Shown: positions 1 to 6,326 of the stretch, one piece after another | How the letters are laid out: each line of letters starts with the position of its first letter | Position numbering within the stretch: position 1 is the stretch's first letter | Assembly (NCBI GenBank): GCA_041601535.1 | Contig: JBFIHZ010000096.1 | Location: 1-12,260 of the forward strand | Reading direction: 5' to 3' | DNA length: 12,260 bases | Source of the DNA: JBFIHZ01 sp041601535 | Lineage (GTDB): Bacteria; Pseudomonadota; Gammaproteobacteria; Xanthomonadales; SZUA-36 | The notes under the pieces: model-generated | The model's database searches: none | Seen by the model: only the letters and a program-made list of their open reading frames with translations | What the model was told of the DNA's origin: nothing | Program-made: the position numbers and the translations under genes

Positions 1-411
1 ACCATTCTGTCGTGCTATTTCCAGGACTTCTCCGGTGGCCAGGCATTCAGCCACTCGCTGCAACACACGGCCCGTGTGTACCTGGGACATATCCGCCTGT
101 TAAGGCACTGGCAAGGGATTTACGCTGATGACATCCTGACGGTGGATTACACCGGCCTGGTGCAGAATCTGCAGGCCGTGGCGCATGGTATGGCGGATCA
201 TATTGGCCTGCCGTTTGACGCACGCATGCTGCAACCCCACCGCAACCGCCGTTGGGTGCAGACCGCCAGCGCCAGCCAGGTGCGTCAGCCGGTGCACACC
301 GCGTCACTCAATTACTGGCGGCATTACCGTGATGAGCTCGAGGCAGTTACCCGCTGGCTGCAGCAACAGGGCATGCTGGACGAACATTTGCGCAGCGCCG
401 CCTGGGACTGA
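1..411 (+). CDS. Sulfotransferase family protein, C-terminal part (5' end outside window)
   Basis: The frame is open from base 1 to the TGA at 409-411, giving 136 residues of a protein that begins left of the window. The visible part resembles the C-terminal third of PAPS-dependent sulfotransferases of the Sulfotransfer_3 type, often fused to TPR repeats in proteobacteria. Matching elements are an LSCYFQDF segment near the start, a Y-x-x-H-x-x-x-x-x-HW helix, a TVDYTGLV strand, a GLPFD turn, and the characteristic TASASQVRQPV block followed by YWRHYRDEL. These enzymes transfer sulfate from 3'-phosphoadenylyl sulfate. The P-loop-like PAPS-binding motif and any TPR repeats would lie upstream, so neither the activity nor the substrate can be read here. 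The gene converges on parC with 18 bases between stop codons. Family assignment is fairly sure; function is inferred. Confidence 0.8.
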   Translation, partial: TILSCYFQDFSGGQAFSHSLQHTARVYLGHIRLLRHWQGIYADDILTVDYTGLVQNLQAVAHGMADHIGLPFDARMLQPHRNRRWVQTASASQVRQPVHTASLNYWRHYRDELEAVTRWLQQQGMLDEHLRSAAWD

Positions 412-412
412 T

Positions 413-438
413 CCGGCCTACCGCTTCGGTCAGGCTGG
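413..438. terminator. Hairpin between convergent sulfotransferase and parC genes
   Basis: Bases 413-423 can pair with 427-438 in an 11-bp stem closed by the loop CTT, with one bulged C at 431 and one G-U pair. It lies just after the sulfotransferase stop and covers the last codons of parC. Neither strand has a T-run after the stem, so it is not a canonical intrinsic terminator. It could still slow or protect the converging transcripts. Confidence 0.35.
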
Positions 439-2691
439 CTGGGTGGGTGCCAGCTCGATGCGGGTGACCCGCTGGAAGCCGCGCGGCAGTTTACGCCCAC
501 GCAGAGCACGCTCGCCGCGGAAATGATCAATGTCCTTTTCCGCCATGCGCAGATAGCGCTGACCGGCCCAAACCAGGATTTCATCCTTTTCACCCATTAC
601 GGCCAGGCCGACCACATGTTCGTCACCGCCTTTCAGGCGTTTGGGTGGCACATTGATCAGCTTGTTGCCTTTGCCCTTGGCCAGTTCCGGCACCTCGGCC
701 AGCGGGAAAGCCAGCATGTAGCCATCCGAAGTCACACAGACCACGGTGGTTGATTCCTCCGCTGTGATGACCGCGGGGTTCAGCGGCACGGCACCAGCGG
801 GCAATGAAATCATCGCCTTTCCCGCTTTCATGCGGCTGTGCAGGTTTTCCAGCTGGGTGACGAAGCCATAGCCAAAGGAACTGGCCAGTAATACCTTCTG
901 CCGGCTGTCTCCGGCCAGGCAGTACAGAAAGCCCGCGCCATCGGGTGGGCTGAATTTACTGCTCAGTGGTTCGCCCAGGCCGCGTGCCGAAGGCAGCGTA
1001 TGGGCGGGCAATGCGTAACTGCGGCCGGATGAATCCAAAAACACCGCCTGCTCGTTGCTGCGGCCCCGGGCGCTGTGCTGGAACTCATCGCCGGCCCGGT
1101 AGTTCAGTGCGGCGGCGTCGATATCGTGGCCTTTGGCCACCCGCACCCAGCCGGATTTCGATAGCACCACGGTGACCGGTTCGGATGGCACCAGGTCTTC
1201 CTGTTTCAGCGCCTGCGCTGCTTCGCGCTGCACCAGTTTTGAGCGCCGTTCATCACCAAACGCCTCGGCATCTTCGGTGAGTTCCTTTTTAATCAAAGTT
1301 TTCAGGCGGGCCTTGGAGCCGAGCGTGGTTTCCAGCGACTTGCGCTCTTCTTCCAGCGCATCCTGCTCACCACGGATCTTCATTTCTTCCAGCCGGGCCA
1401 GGTGACGCAGTTTCAGTTCCAGCACGGCTTCGGCCTGGGTGCCGGTAATACCGAAGCGCTCCATCAGCACCGGCTTGGGCTCATCCTCGGTGCGGATGAT
1501 GTGGATCACCTCGTCGATATTCAGGAAAGCGACCATCAGGCCTTCGAGAATGTGCAGGCGGTCCACCACCTGGTCCAGGCGGTAATTCAGCCGCCGCACC
1601 ACGGTGTCCATGCGGAACTCCAGCCACTCCTTCAGCAGGCCGCGCAGATTCATCACCTGCGGCTTGCCGTTGGTGCCGATGATGTTCAGGTTGGCGCGGT
1701 AGTTTTTTTCCAGGTCGGTGGTGGCGAACAGGTGGTTCATCAGCTGCTCAAGGTCCACGCGGTTGGAGCGCGGCACGATGACCAGGCGGGTGGGGTCTTC
1801 GTGGTCGGACTCATCACGCAGGTCCTCCACCATGGGCAATTTCTTGGCCTGCATCTGGGCGGCAATCTGTTCCAGCACCTTGGCGGGCGACACCTGGTGG
1901 GGCAGGGCGGTGACGACGATCTCGCCATTTTCCTTTTCCCATACGGCGCGCATCTTTATTGAGCCGTGGCCGGTTTCGTACAGGTTACGAATCTCGTCTG
2001 CCGGCGTAATGATTTCGGCCTCGGTGGGGAAGTCCGGGCCGTTGACGTGTTCGCACAGGTCCGCCACGGTGGCCCTGGGTTCGTCCAGCAGACGGATGCA
2101 GGCACTGACCACTTCGCGCAGGTTGTGCGGCGGAATATCGGTAGACATGCCCACCGCAATGCCGGTGCTGCCGTTGAGCAGCACATTGGGCAGACGCGAC
2201 GGCAGCGTGGCCGGCTCTTTCAGCGTGCCATCGAAGTTGGGCGTCCATTCCACCGTACCCTGGCCCAGTTCGGCCAGCAGGGTGCGGGCATAGGCGGTCA
2301 GGCGGGATTCGGTATAGCGCATCGCGGCAAACGATTTCGGATCATCCGGTGAGCCGAAATTGCCCTGGCCATCGACCAGCGGATAACGATAGGAAAAGGG
2401 CTGGGCCATCAGCACCATGGCTTCATAGCAGGCCGAATCACCGTGCGGATGGAATTTGCCGATCACGTCGCCCACTGTACGGGCTGATTTCTTGTGCTTG
2501 GATGCGGCGCTCAGGCCCAACTCACTCATGGCGTAGATGATGCGCCGCTGCACCGGTTTCAGGCCGTCGCCGATAAACGGCAGCGCGCGGTCCAGCACCA
2601 CGTACATGGAGTAATCCAGGTAGGCCTTTTCGGCGTAATCCTTCAGCGGGATGCGTTCGTGGTCAGAAAACGATTGGGTAATCTCGGTCAT
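430..2691 (-). CDS. parC: DNA topoisomerase IV subunit A
   Basis: This is the DNA-breaking and rejoining subunit of topoisomerase IV, which with ParE decatenates daughter chromosomes and relaxes supercoils. The product has 753 residues, nearly identical in length to E. coli ParC (752). The catalytic tyrosine is Y126 in AAMRYTE. The quinolone-resistance region reads HPHGDSACYE, with S86 and E90 at the places of E. coli S80 and E84, so it has the sensitive-type residues. The N-terminal half holds the winged-helix and tower regions, residues about 360-480 the coiled-coil arm, and about 500-740 the beta-pinwheel domain. I see no GyrA-box (QRRGGKG), which argues against GyrA. The start at 2691 is the only reasonable one, as the next Met is residue 29. 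An AGGA sits almost on top of the ATG and an AAGG lies about 12 bases away, so the ribosome site is not ideal. It is probably cotranscribed with parE. Confidence 0.97.
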   Translation of the reverse strand: MTEITQSFSDHERIPLKDYAEKAYLDYSMYVVLDRALPFIGDGLKPVQRRIIYAMSELGLSAASKHKKSARTVGDVIGKFHPHGDSACYEAMVLMAQPFSYRYPLVDGQGNFGSPDDPKSFAAMRYTESRLTAYARTLLAELGQGTVEWTPNFDGTLKEPATLPSRLPNVLLNGSTGIAVGMSTDIPPHNLREVVSACIRLLDEPRATVADLCEHVNGPDFPTEAEIITPADEIRNLYETGHGSIKMRAVWEKENGEIVVTALPHQVSPAKVLEQIAAQMQAKKLPMVEDLRDESDHEDPTRLVIVPRSNRVDLEQLMNHLFATTDLEKNYRANLNIIGTNGKPQVMNLRGLLKEWLEFRMDTVVRRLNYRLDQVVDRLHILEGLMVAFLNIDEVIHIIRTEDEPKPVLMERFGITGTQAEAVLELKLRHLARLEEMKIRGEQDALEEERKSLETTLGSKARLKTLIKKELTEDAEAFGDERRSKLVQREAAQALKQEDLVPSEPVTVVLSKSGWVRVAKGHDIDAAALNYRAGDEFQHSARGRSNEQAVFLDSSGRSYALPAHTLPSARGLGEPLSSKFSPPDGAGFLYCLAGDSRQKVLLASSFGYGFVTQLENLHSRMKAGKAMISLPAGAVPLNPAVITAEESTTVVCVTSDGYMLAFPLAEVPELAKGKGNKLINVPPKRLKGGDEHVVGLAVMGEKDEILVWAGQRYLRMAEKDIDHFRGERALRGRKLPRGFQRVTRIELAPTQPA

Positions 2692-2724
2692 ATCCTGCTA
2701 ATACCTTGTTGTATGAGTGCGGGC

Positions 2725-2748
2725 CCGGGCCAGAGCCTGGGCCAGAAC
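2725..2748. repeat. Imperfect tandem duplication of a 12-base unit
   Basis: Bases 2725-2736 and 2737-2748 are adjacent copies of a 12-base unit that agree at 10 of 12 positions and share the core GGGCCAGA. The repeat lies in the 72-base gap between the aldolase-like gene and parC. The GC-rich copies can form only short competing stems. No function is evident. Confidence 0.5.
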
Positions 2749-2763
2749 TGCGCATGGCAGCCT

Positions 2764-3384
2764 TCAGTCGCCAAAGCCCAGCTCTTTCAGTTTGCTGTCT
2801 ACCAGCTTGCGGTGTTGCTGCTGCCATTGCTCAAGGCTGCGCGCCGCCTCTTTTTCCGCCCGGGTGCTGGCCGCTGCATACAGCTCGCCGGCGCGGTCAT
2901 GCGGCAGCACGGCAATGCCTTCTTCATCGGCCACCACGATGTCACCCGGCGATACCGCGACCCCGCCGCAGTGCACTGCACCATTGAGCACGCCGATGGC
3001 ATTCTTGCCGCCCGGCTTCGGTACGATGCCGCGGGCGAAGACCGGGAAACCACAGTCGCGGACTTCGCCAATGTCGCGGATCACGCCATCAATGACGAAG
3101 CCGGCGATGCCATTTTGCGCTGCCGTGGCGCACACGTTGCCGCCGCTGACGGCGTAATCCAGGTCGCCGGCCTGCACCACCACCACGCTGCCGGCAGGCG
3201 CGCGGTAAATGGCCGCGTGCAGCATCAGGTTATCGCCCGGCTGGCAGCGCACCGGGTAGGCGGGTCCGGCGATGCGCGGCATGGACGCCCACATCGGCCG
3301 GATGCCGCGGTCCATTACCTGCCCGCGATCCATTACATCCGCATAGTCGGTGGGGGCCAGCGCTACATAATCATACTGTGGCAT
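2764..3384 (-). CDS. RraA-fold protein, probable class II 4-hydroxy-4-methyl-2-oxoglutarate/CHA-type aldolase
   Basis: The 206-residue product belongs to the RraA/HMG-CHA aldolase superfamily. From the ATG at 3384 it carries the family motif G-x20-R-D-x2-E/D as G82, R103, D104 and E107, with the signature GFVIDGVIRDIGEV. In characterised aldolases this motif binds a divalent metal and pyruvate. RraA proper (the RNase E inhibitor, about 161 residues) lacks the last acidic residue. The motif and the length favour an aldolase or oxaloacetate decarboxylase over RraA. The physiological substrate is unknown, because no protocatechuate or gallate degradation genes are nearby. The start at 3384 is preferred to the ATG at 3390: AGGA (3392-3395) is 7 bases from the first and only 1 base from the second. 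The gene lies between parE and parC on the same strand (47 and 72 base gaps), so it is probably in their transcription unit. Confidence 0.85.
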   Translation of the reverse strand: MPQYDYVALAPTDYADVMDRGQVMDRGIRPMWASMPRIAGPAYPVRCQPGDNLMLHAAIYRAPAGSVVVVQAGDLDYAVSGGNVCATAAQNGIAGFVIDGVIRDIGEVRDCGFPVFARGIVPKPGGKNAIGVLNGAVHCGGVAVSPGDIVVADEEGIAVLPHDRAGELYAAASTRAEKEAARSLEQWQQQHRKLVDSKLKELGFGD

Positions 3385-3390
3385 GTTCAT

Positions 3391-3397
3391 TTCCTTT
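3391..3397 (-). promoter_or_regulatory. Ribosome binding site that decides the aldolase-like gene start
   Basis: On the minus strand these bases read AAAGGAA. The AGGA core ends 7 bases before the ATG at 3384 but only 1 base before the ATG at 3390. The shorter start is therefore more likely. Confidence 0.6.
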
Positions 3398-3431
3398 GGT
3401 CAGGGGTCGGCACGGCGGGTGTTTGTTCTCC

Positions 3432-5315
3432 TCACACGGTCGCCAGGTCACCCTTGTCTTCCAGCCAGGTCTTGCGGTCGCTGGCGCGTTTCTTGGACAG
3501 CAGCATATCCATCAGCTTGTCGGTTGCGGCCGCGCTTTCCACCGTCAGCTGCACCAGCCGGCGGGTGTCCGGGTCCACCGTGCTTTCGCGCAACTGCAGC
3601 GGGTTCATTTCACCCAGGCCTTTGAAGCGGGTTTCCATCACCTTGCCTTTTTTCTTTTCCGCTGCGATGCGCTCCAGGATGCCTTTGCGTTCTTCGTCAT
3701 CCAGCGCGTAAAAGGTTTCCTTGCCCACGTCGATGCGGTACAGCGGTGGCATTGCGACGAAAATATGGCCGGTTTCCACCAGCGCGGAAAAATGCTTCAG
3801 GAACAGCGCCGCCAGCAGCGTGGCAATGTGCAGTCCATCGCTGTCGGCATCCGCCAGGATGATCACCTTGCCATAGCGCAGCCCGGAAATTTCACGCGAA
3901 CCGGGATCCACGCCGATGGCCACCGAAATATCGTGCACTTCCTGGTTGGCCAGCACGGATTCCGAGTCCACTTCCCAGGTATTGAGGATCTTGCCGCGCA
4001 GCGGCAGGATGGCCTGGTATTCACGGTTGCGCGCCTGCTTGGCCGAGCCGCCGGCGGAATCACCTTCCACCAGGAACAGTTCGGTCATTGACAGGTCCTG
4101 CGAGGTGCAGTCGGCCAGCTTGCCTGGCAGGGCCGGCCCCTGGGTGACTTTCTTGCGTACCACCTTGCGGGCCGATTTCATGCGCCGCTGCGCATTGCTG
4201 ATGGCCAGCTGGGCAATGGCTTCGCCATCGCTGACATGCTGATTCAGCCACAGGCTGAAGGCGTCCTTGATAATGCCGGAAACAAAGGTGGCGCAGGCCC
4301 GTGACGACAGACGTTCCTTGGTTTGCCCGCTGAACTGCGGATCGGCCAGTTTCACCGACAGGATGAAACCAATGCGTTCCCACACGTCTTCCGGCGCCAG
4401 CCGGATACCGCGCGGCAACAGGTTGTGCAGTTCGCAGAATTCCCGCAGCGCCTCGACCAGTCCGGTGCGCAAGCCGTTGACGTGGGTACCGCCCTGCGGC
4501 GTCGGTATCAGGTTGACATAACCTTCCTGCAGCTGTCCGCCCTCGGGCAGCCAGCACAAGGCCCAGGCTGCTTCCGAATCAGTGCCTTTCATGCTGCCGG
4601 CGAAAGGCTCGCTGGGCAGCCGCTGTTCGTCGGCCAACTCGGTTTTCAGGTAATCGGGCAGGCCTTCCGAGTAACACCATTCCTCTTTCTCGCCGGACTT
4701 GTCCATGGTCAGGCTGACGGTTATGCCGGGGCACAACACGGCCTTGGCGCGCAGCAAATGCCGCAGGCGTGGCATGGAAAAATTGGCGGAGTCAAAATAC
4801 TTCGGCTCTGGCCAGAAACGGATGCGGGTGCCGGTATTGCGCTGGCCCACGCTGCCGACCACTTCCAGCTCATGGGTCTTGTCGCCGTGGCTGAAGGCCA
4901 TGTAATGCTCTTCACCGCCACGCTTGATCCAGATTTCGAGCTTGCTGGACAGCGCATTCACCACCGACACACCCACGCCGTGAAGGCCGCCGGAGAACTG
5001 GTAATTCTTGTCCGAGAACTTGCCGCCGGCGTGCAGCCGGGTCAGTATCAGCTCGACGCCGGGAATGCCCTGTTCCGGATGGATGTCCACCGGCATGCCA
5101 CGGCCGTCGTCGGACACTTCAATGGAACCGTCTTCGTAGGCGGTCACCGCGATCTGCCGGGCGTGGCCGGCCAGCGCCTCATCGATGCTGTTGTCGATCA
5201 CCTCCATGGCCAGGTGGTTGGGGCGGGTGGTGTCGGTATACATGCCAGGACGGCGCTTGACCGGTTCGAGCCCGGTAAGGACCTCGATATCCCTGGCCTG
5301 ATATTGATTGCTCAT
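3432..5315 (-). CDS. parE: DNA topoisomerase IV subunit B
   Basis: This is the ATPase and metal-binding subunit of topoisomerase IV, partner of ParC. It is 627 residues long (E. coli ParE 630), without the extra insert of the longer gammaproteobacterial GyrB. The GHKL ATP site is visible as E38 and N42 in MEVIDNS, SDDGRGMP (68-75) and GLHGVG (110-115). K333 in QTK is the transducer lysine that contacts the ATP gamma-phosphate. The TOPRIM domain has EGDSAGG at 417-423 and the acidic triplet D489, D491, D493 in DADSDG. The serine there, followed by LHI, is ParE-like rather than GyrB-like. RFKGLGEMNP at 563-572 is the conserved C-terminal motif. The ATG at 5315 follows a CGGAG 4 bases upstream. 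It is the first gene of an apparent parE-aldolase-parC unit, with 41-47 bases before the next gene. Confidence 0.97.
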   Translation of the reverse strand: MSNQYQARDIEVLTGLEPVKRRPGMYTDTTRPNHLAMEVIDNSIDEALAGHARQIAVTAYEDGSIEVSDDGRGMPVDIHPEQGIPGVELILTRLHAGGKFSDKNYQFSGGLHGVGVSVVNALSSKLEIWIKRGGEEHYMAFSHGDKTHELEVVGSVGQRNTGTRIRFWPEPKYFDSANFSMPRLRHLLRAKAVLCPGITVSLTMDKSGEKEEWCYSEGLPDYLKTELADEQRLPSEPFAGSMKGTDSEAAWALCWLPEGGQLQEGYVNLIPTPQGGTHVNGLRTGLVEALREFCELHNLLPRGIRLAPEDVWERIGFILSVKLADPQFSGQTKERLSSRACATFVSGIIKDAFSLWLNQHVSDGEAIAQLAISNAQRRMKSARKVVRKKVTQGPALPGKLADCTSQDLSMTELFLVEGDSAGGSAKQARNREYQAILPLRGKILNTWEVDSESVLANQEVHDISVAIGVDPGSREISGLRYGKVIILADADSDGLHIATLLAALFLKHFSALVETGHIFVAMPPLYRIDVGKETFYALDDEERKGILERIAAEKKKGKVMETRFKGLGEMNPLQLRESTVDPDTRRLVQLTVESAAATDKLMDMLLSKKRASDRKTWLEDKGDLATV

Positions 5316-5410
5316 GAAACTCCGTTGACTGTAGCCGTTGAAACTGGACGTAATTTCCGGTCTGTCCCTGCGGAAGCCGGAGGCTGGGTAAAACGCGGGC
5401 GACGTGCGCG

Positions 5411-5439
5411 ATAGTCGCCTGAATAAGGCAGAATTTCAA
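5411..5439 (-). promoter_or_regulatory. Possible sigma70-type promoter for parE
   Basis: On the minus strand, TTGAAA (5434-5439) matches the -35 consensus at 5 of 6 positions. After a 17-base spacer comes GACTAT (5411-5416), a weak -10 with 3 of 6 matches. Transcription would start roughly 90 bases before the parE ATG. The weak -10 makes this a tentative call. Confidence 0.25.
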
Positions 5440-5440
5440 G

Positions 5441-5457
5441 CCGGCTTGCTGAGCCGG
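5441..5457 (-). terminator. Candidate terminator hairpin after the small exported protein gene
   Basis: CCGGCT and AGCCGG form a perfect 6-bp stem around a 5-base loop, starting 15 bases past the stop codon of the upstream minus-strand gene. On the minus strand the stem is followed by CTTGAAATTCT, which is only modestly T-rich. It may separate that gene from parE, and it directly abuts the possible parE -35 box. Confidence 0.35.
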
Positions 5458-5472
5458 TTGGTGCGCCCGCGA

Positions 5473-6030
5473 TCAGAAAGAAATTCCGGCGGTAATGGTC
5501 ATCGCGGCGGCCCCGGCCAGCGTGACTTCGAGCATGAAATGATTGTATTCGAAGCCCACAGAAGGCAGCAGTACCGGCGCTATACCCAGCCCGTTCAGCG
5601 GTATTTTGTCTTTATATGGCCCCTTGTAGCCATGGGCCAGTCCACCGACCAGCTTGACATATCCATGTGGAGAATCAAACAGCGCCCAGCGTTTGCCCGC
5701 ATAGATCAGCTGGCTGCTTTGTTCAAATGAATTGCGAAAAACAGCAGCACCCACCAGCCAATCTTTGTGAAACAACGCCTCCAGGCCCAGCAGGCGCTGT
5801 TGGTTGTTGTGCTCCGGTTGCGGATCCCAATGCCGCGTATACAGTGAGGTCTGTATTGTCCACTGCTTGACCGCGCGGGCGGGATGGCCGGCTGCAGCAT
5901 CAGAGTCACCGGCGGCAAGCGCCGGACCGGCTGACGGCAGCAGCACGAGCAGCAGGACCAGGTGGCTTGCATACAGCCGGACGGAAGCGCTGCCTGCCAG
6001 GGGCCGCCCGGGAAATGATTGAGTTGGCAT
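5473..6030 (-). CDS. Small exported protein, probable outer-membrane beta-barrel
   Basis: From the ATG at 6030 the product has 185 residues. Residues 1-39 look like a signal peptide: arginines at 9 and 18, a hydrophobic core HLVLLLVLL at 23-31, and cleavage likely after ALA (37-39). The mature part of about 146 residues has alternating polar/apolar segments typical of beta strands, conserved-looking blocks such as GYVKLVGGLAHGY and PLNGLGIAPVLLPSVG, and a C-terminal phenylalanine as in BAM-inserted barrels. It resembles a family of short gammaproteobacterial proteins that I recall being labelled, without good evidence, sn-glycerol-3-phosphate transporter. I cannot assign a function. The reading frame extends upstream to a GTG at 6093, but those starts (6093, 6087, 6060) lack a ribosome site and would put extra residues before the signal peptide. 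The ATG at 6030 has only a distant GAAGG. It lies upstream of parE on the same strand and is divergent from pyrG. Confidence 0.75.
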   Translation of the reverse strand: MPTQSFPGRPLAGSASVRLYASHLVLLLVLLPSAGPALAAGDSDAAAGHPARAVKQWTIQTSLYTRHWDPQPEHNNQQRLLGLEALFHKDWLVGAAVFRNSFEQSSQLIYAGKRWALFDSPHGYVKLVGGLAHGYKGPYKDKIPLNGLGIAPVLLPSVGFEYNHFMLEVTLAGAAAMTITAGISF

Positions 6031-6190
6031 ACCGCGAGCGCCTTCGTTGGGTGCGCGCATTCTAGGAGGTTTCGCCGTGGATTGCATCAGCACAGTGGCG
6101 GGCGGGCGGCCTGGCCACCAGGGGCGGCCACCCGGGAGCCGCCGGGCGCGTGCTTAATTCCAGCCAACGGGGCATCGGCGGGATAAAGCC

Positions 6191-6220
6191 TTAGCAACCT
6201 TCCGGGCGATCCATTACAAT
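6191..6220 (+). promoter_or_regulatory. Candidate sigma70 promoter for pyrG
   Basis: TTAGCA (6191-6196, 4 of 6 to the -35 consensus) is followed after 18 bases by TACAAT (6215-6220, 5 of 6 to the -10 consensus). Transcription from about 6227 would give a 5' leader of roughly 100 bases before the pyrG ATG. The rest of the 6031-6326 gap is GC-rich. I see no other strong promoter in it, and none for the divergent gene. Confidence 0.4.
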
Positions 6221-6244
6221 ATGCTTCCAGAACCCGGGAAACCC

Positions 6245-6276
6245 CAGGTGTCCGTGCGAGTCGCGGACCGCACCTG
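6245..6276 (+). promoter_or_regulatory. Bulged hairpin in the pyrG leader
   Basis: CAGGT and GTCCGTG (6245-6256) can pair with CGCGGAC (6262-6268) and ACCTG (6272-6276). This gives a 12-bp stem with a 5-base loop CGAGT and a 3-base bulge at 6269-6271. It lies about 50 bases before the pyrG start and within the leader predicted from the 6191-6220 promoter. No T-run follows, so it is not a standard attenuator. A regulatory role is only inferred. Confidence 0.35.
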
Positions 6277-6326
6277 AACAGGCGTCTGCATGGCCCCGGT
6301 ACATTCATCCAACACAAGGTTCTGGC

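Noticed and set aside
1402..1962. 186-codon open frame on the + strand opposite parC
   Set aside because: Biased His/Gln/Val composition mirrors parC codons on the other strand; there is no independent support.
2764..3384. RraA, regulator of ribonuclease E activity
   Set aside because: At 206 residues it is longer than RraA, and it keeps the acidic residue E107 that RraA lacks and metal-dependent aldolases need. Not excluded as a secondary role.
2494..3711. 405-codon open frame on the + strand opposite parC, the aldolase-like gene and parE
   Set aside because: The translation is rich in His, Gln and Arg and low in complexity, with no recognisable domain. It lies fully opposite well-supported genes. 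High G+C coding DNA commonly leaves such antisense frames open.
430..5315. gyrA/gyrB instead of parC/parE
   Set aside because: The A subunit lacks a GyrA-box, the B subunit has DADSDG plus LHI and is 627 residues without the GyrB insert. Lengths match E. coli ParC and ParE.
4323..5414. 363-codon open frame on the + strand opposite parE
   Set aside because: It is an antisense shadow of parE, with no family resemblance and no ribosome site of note.
6123..6143. GGCGGC/GCCGCC inverted repeat as a terminator
   Set aside because: No gene on the + strand ends here and no T-run follows on either strand. The stretch is very GC-rich, so such pairs are expected.
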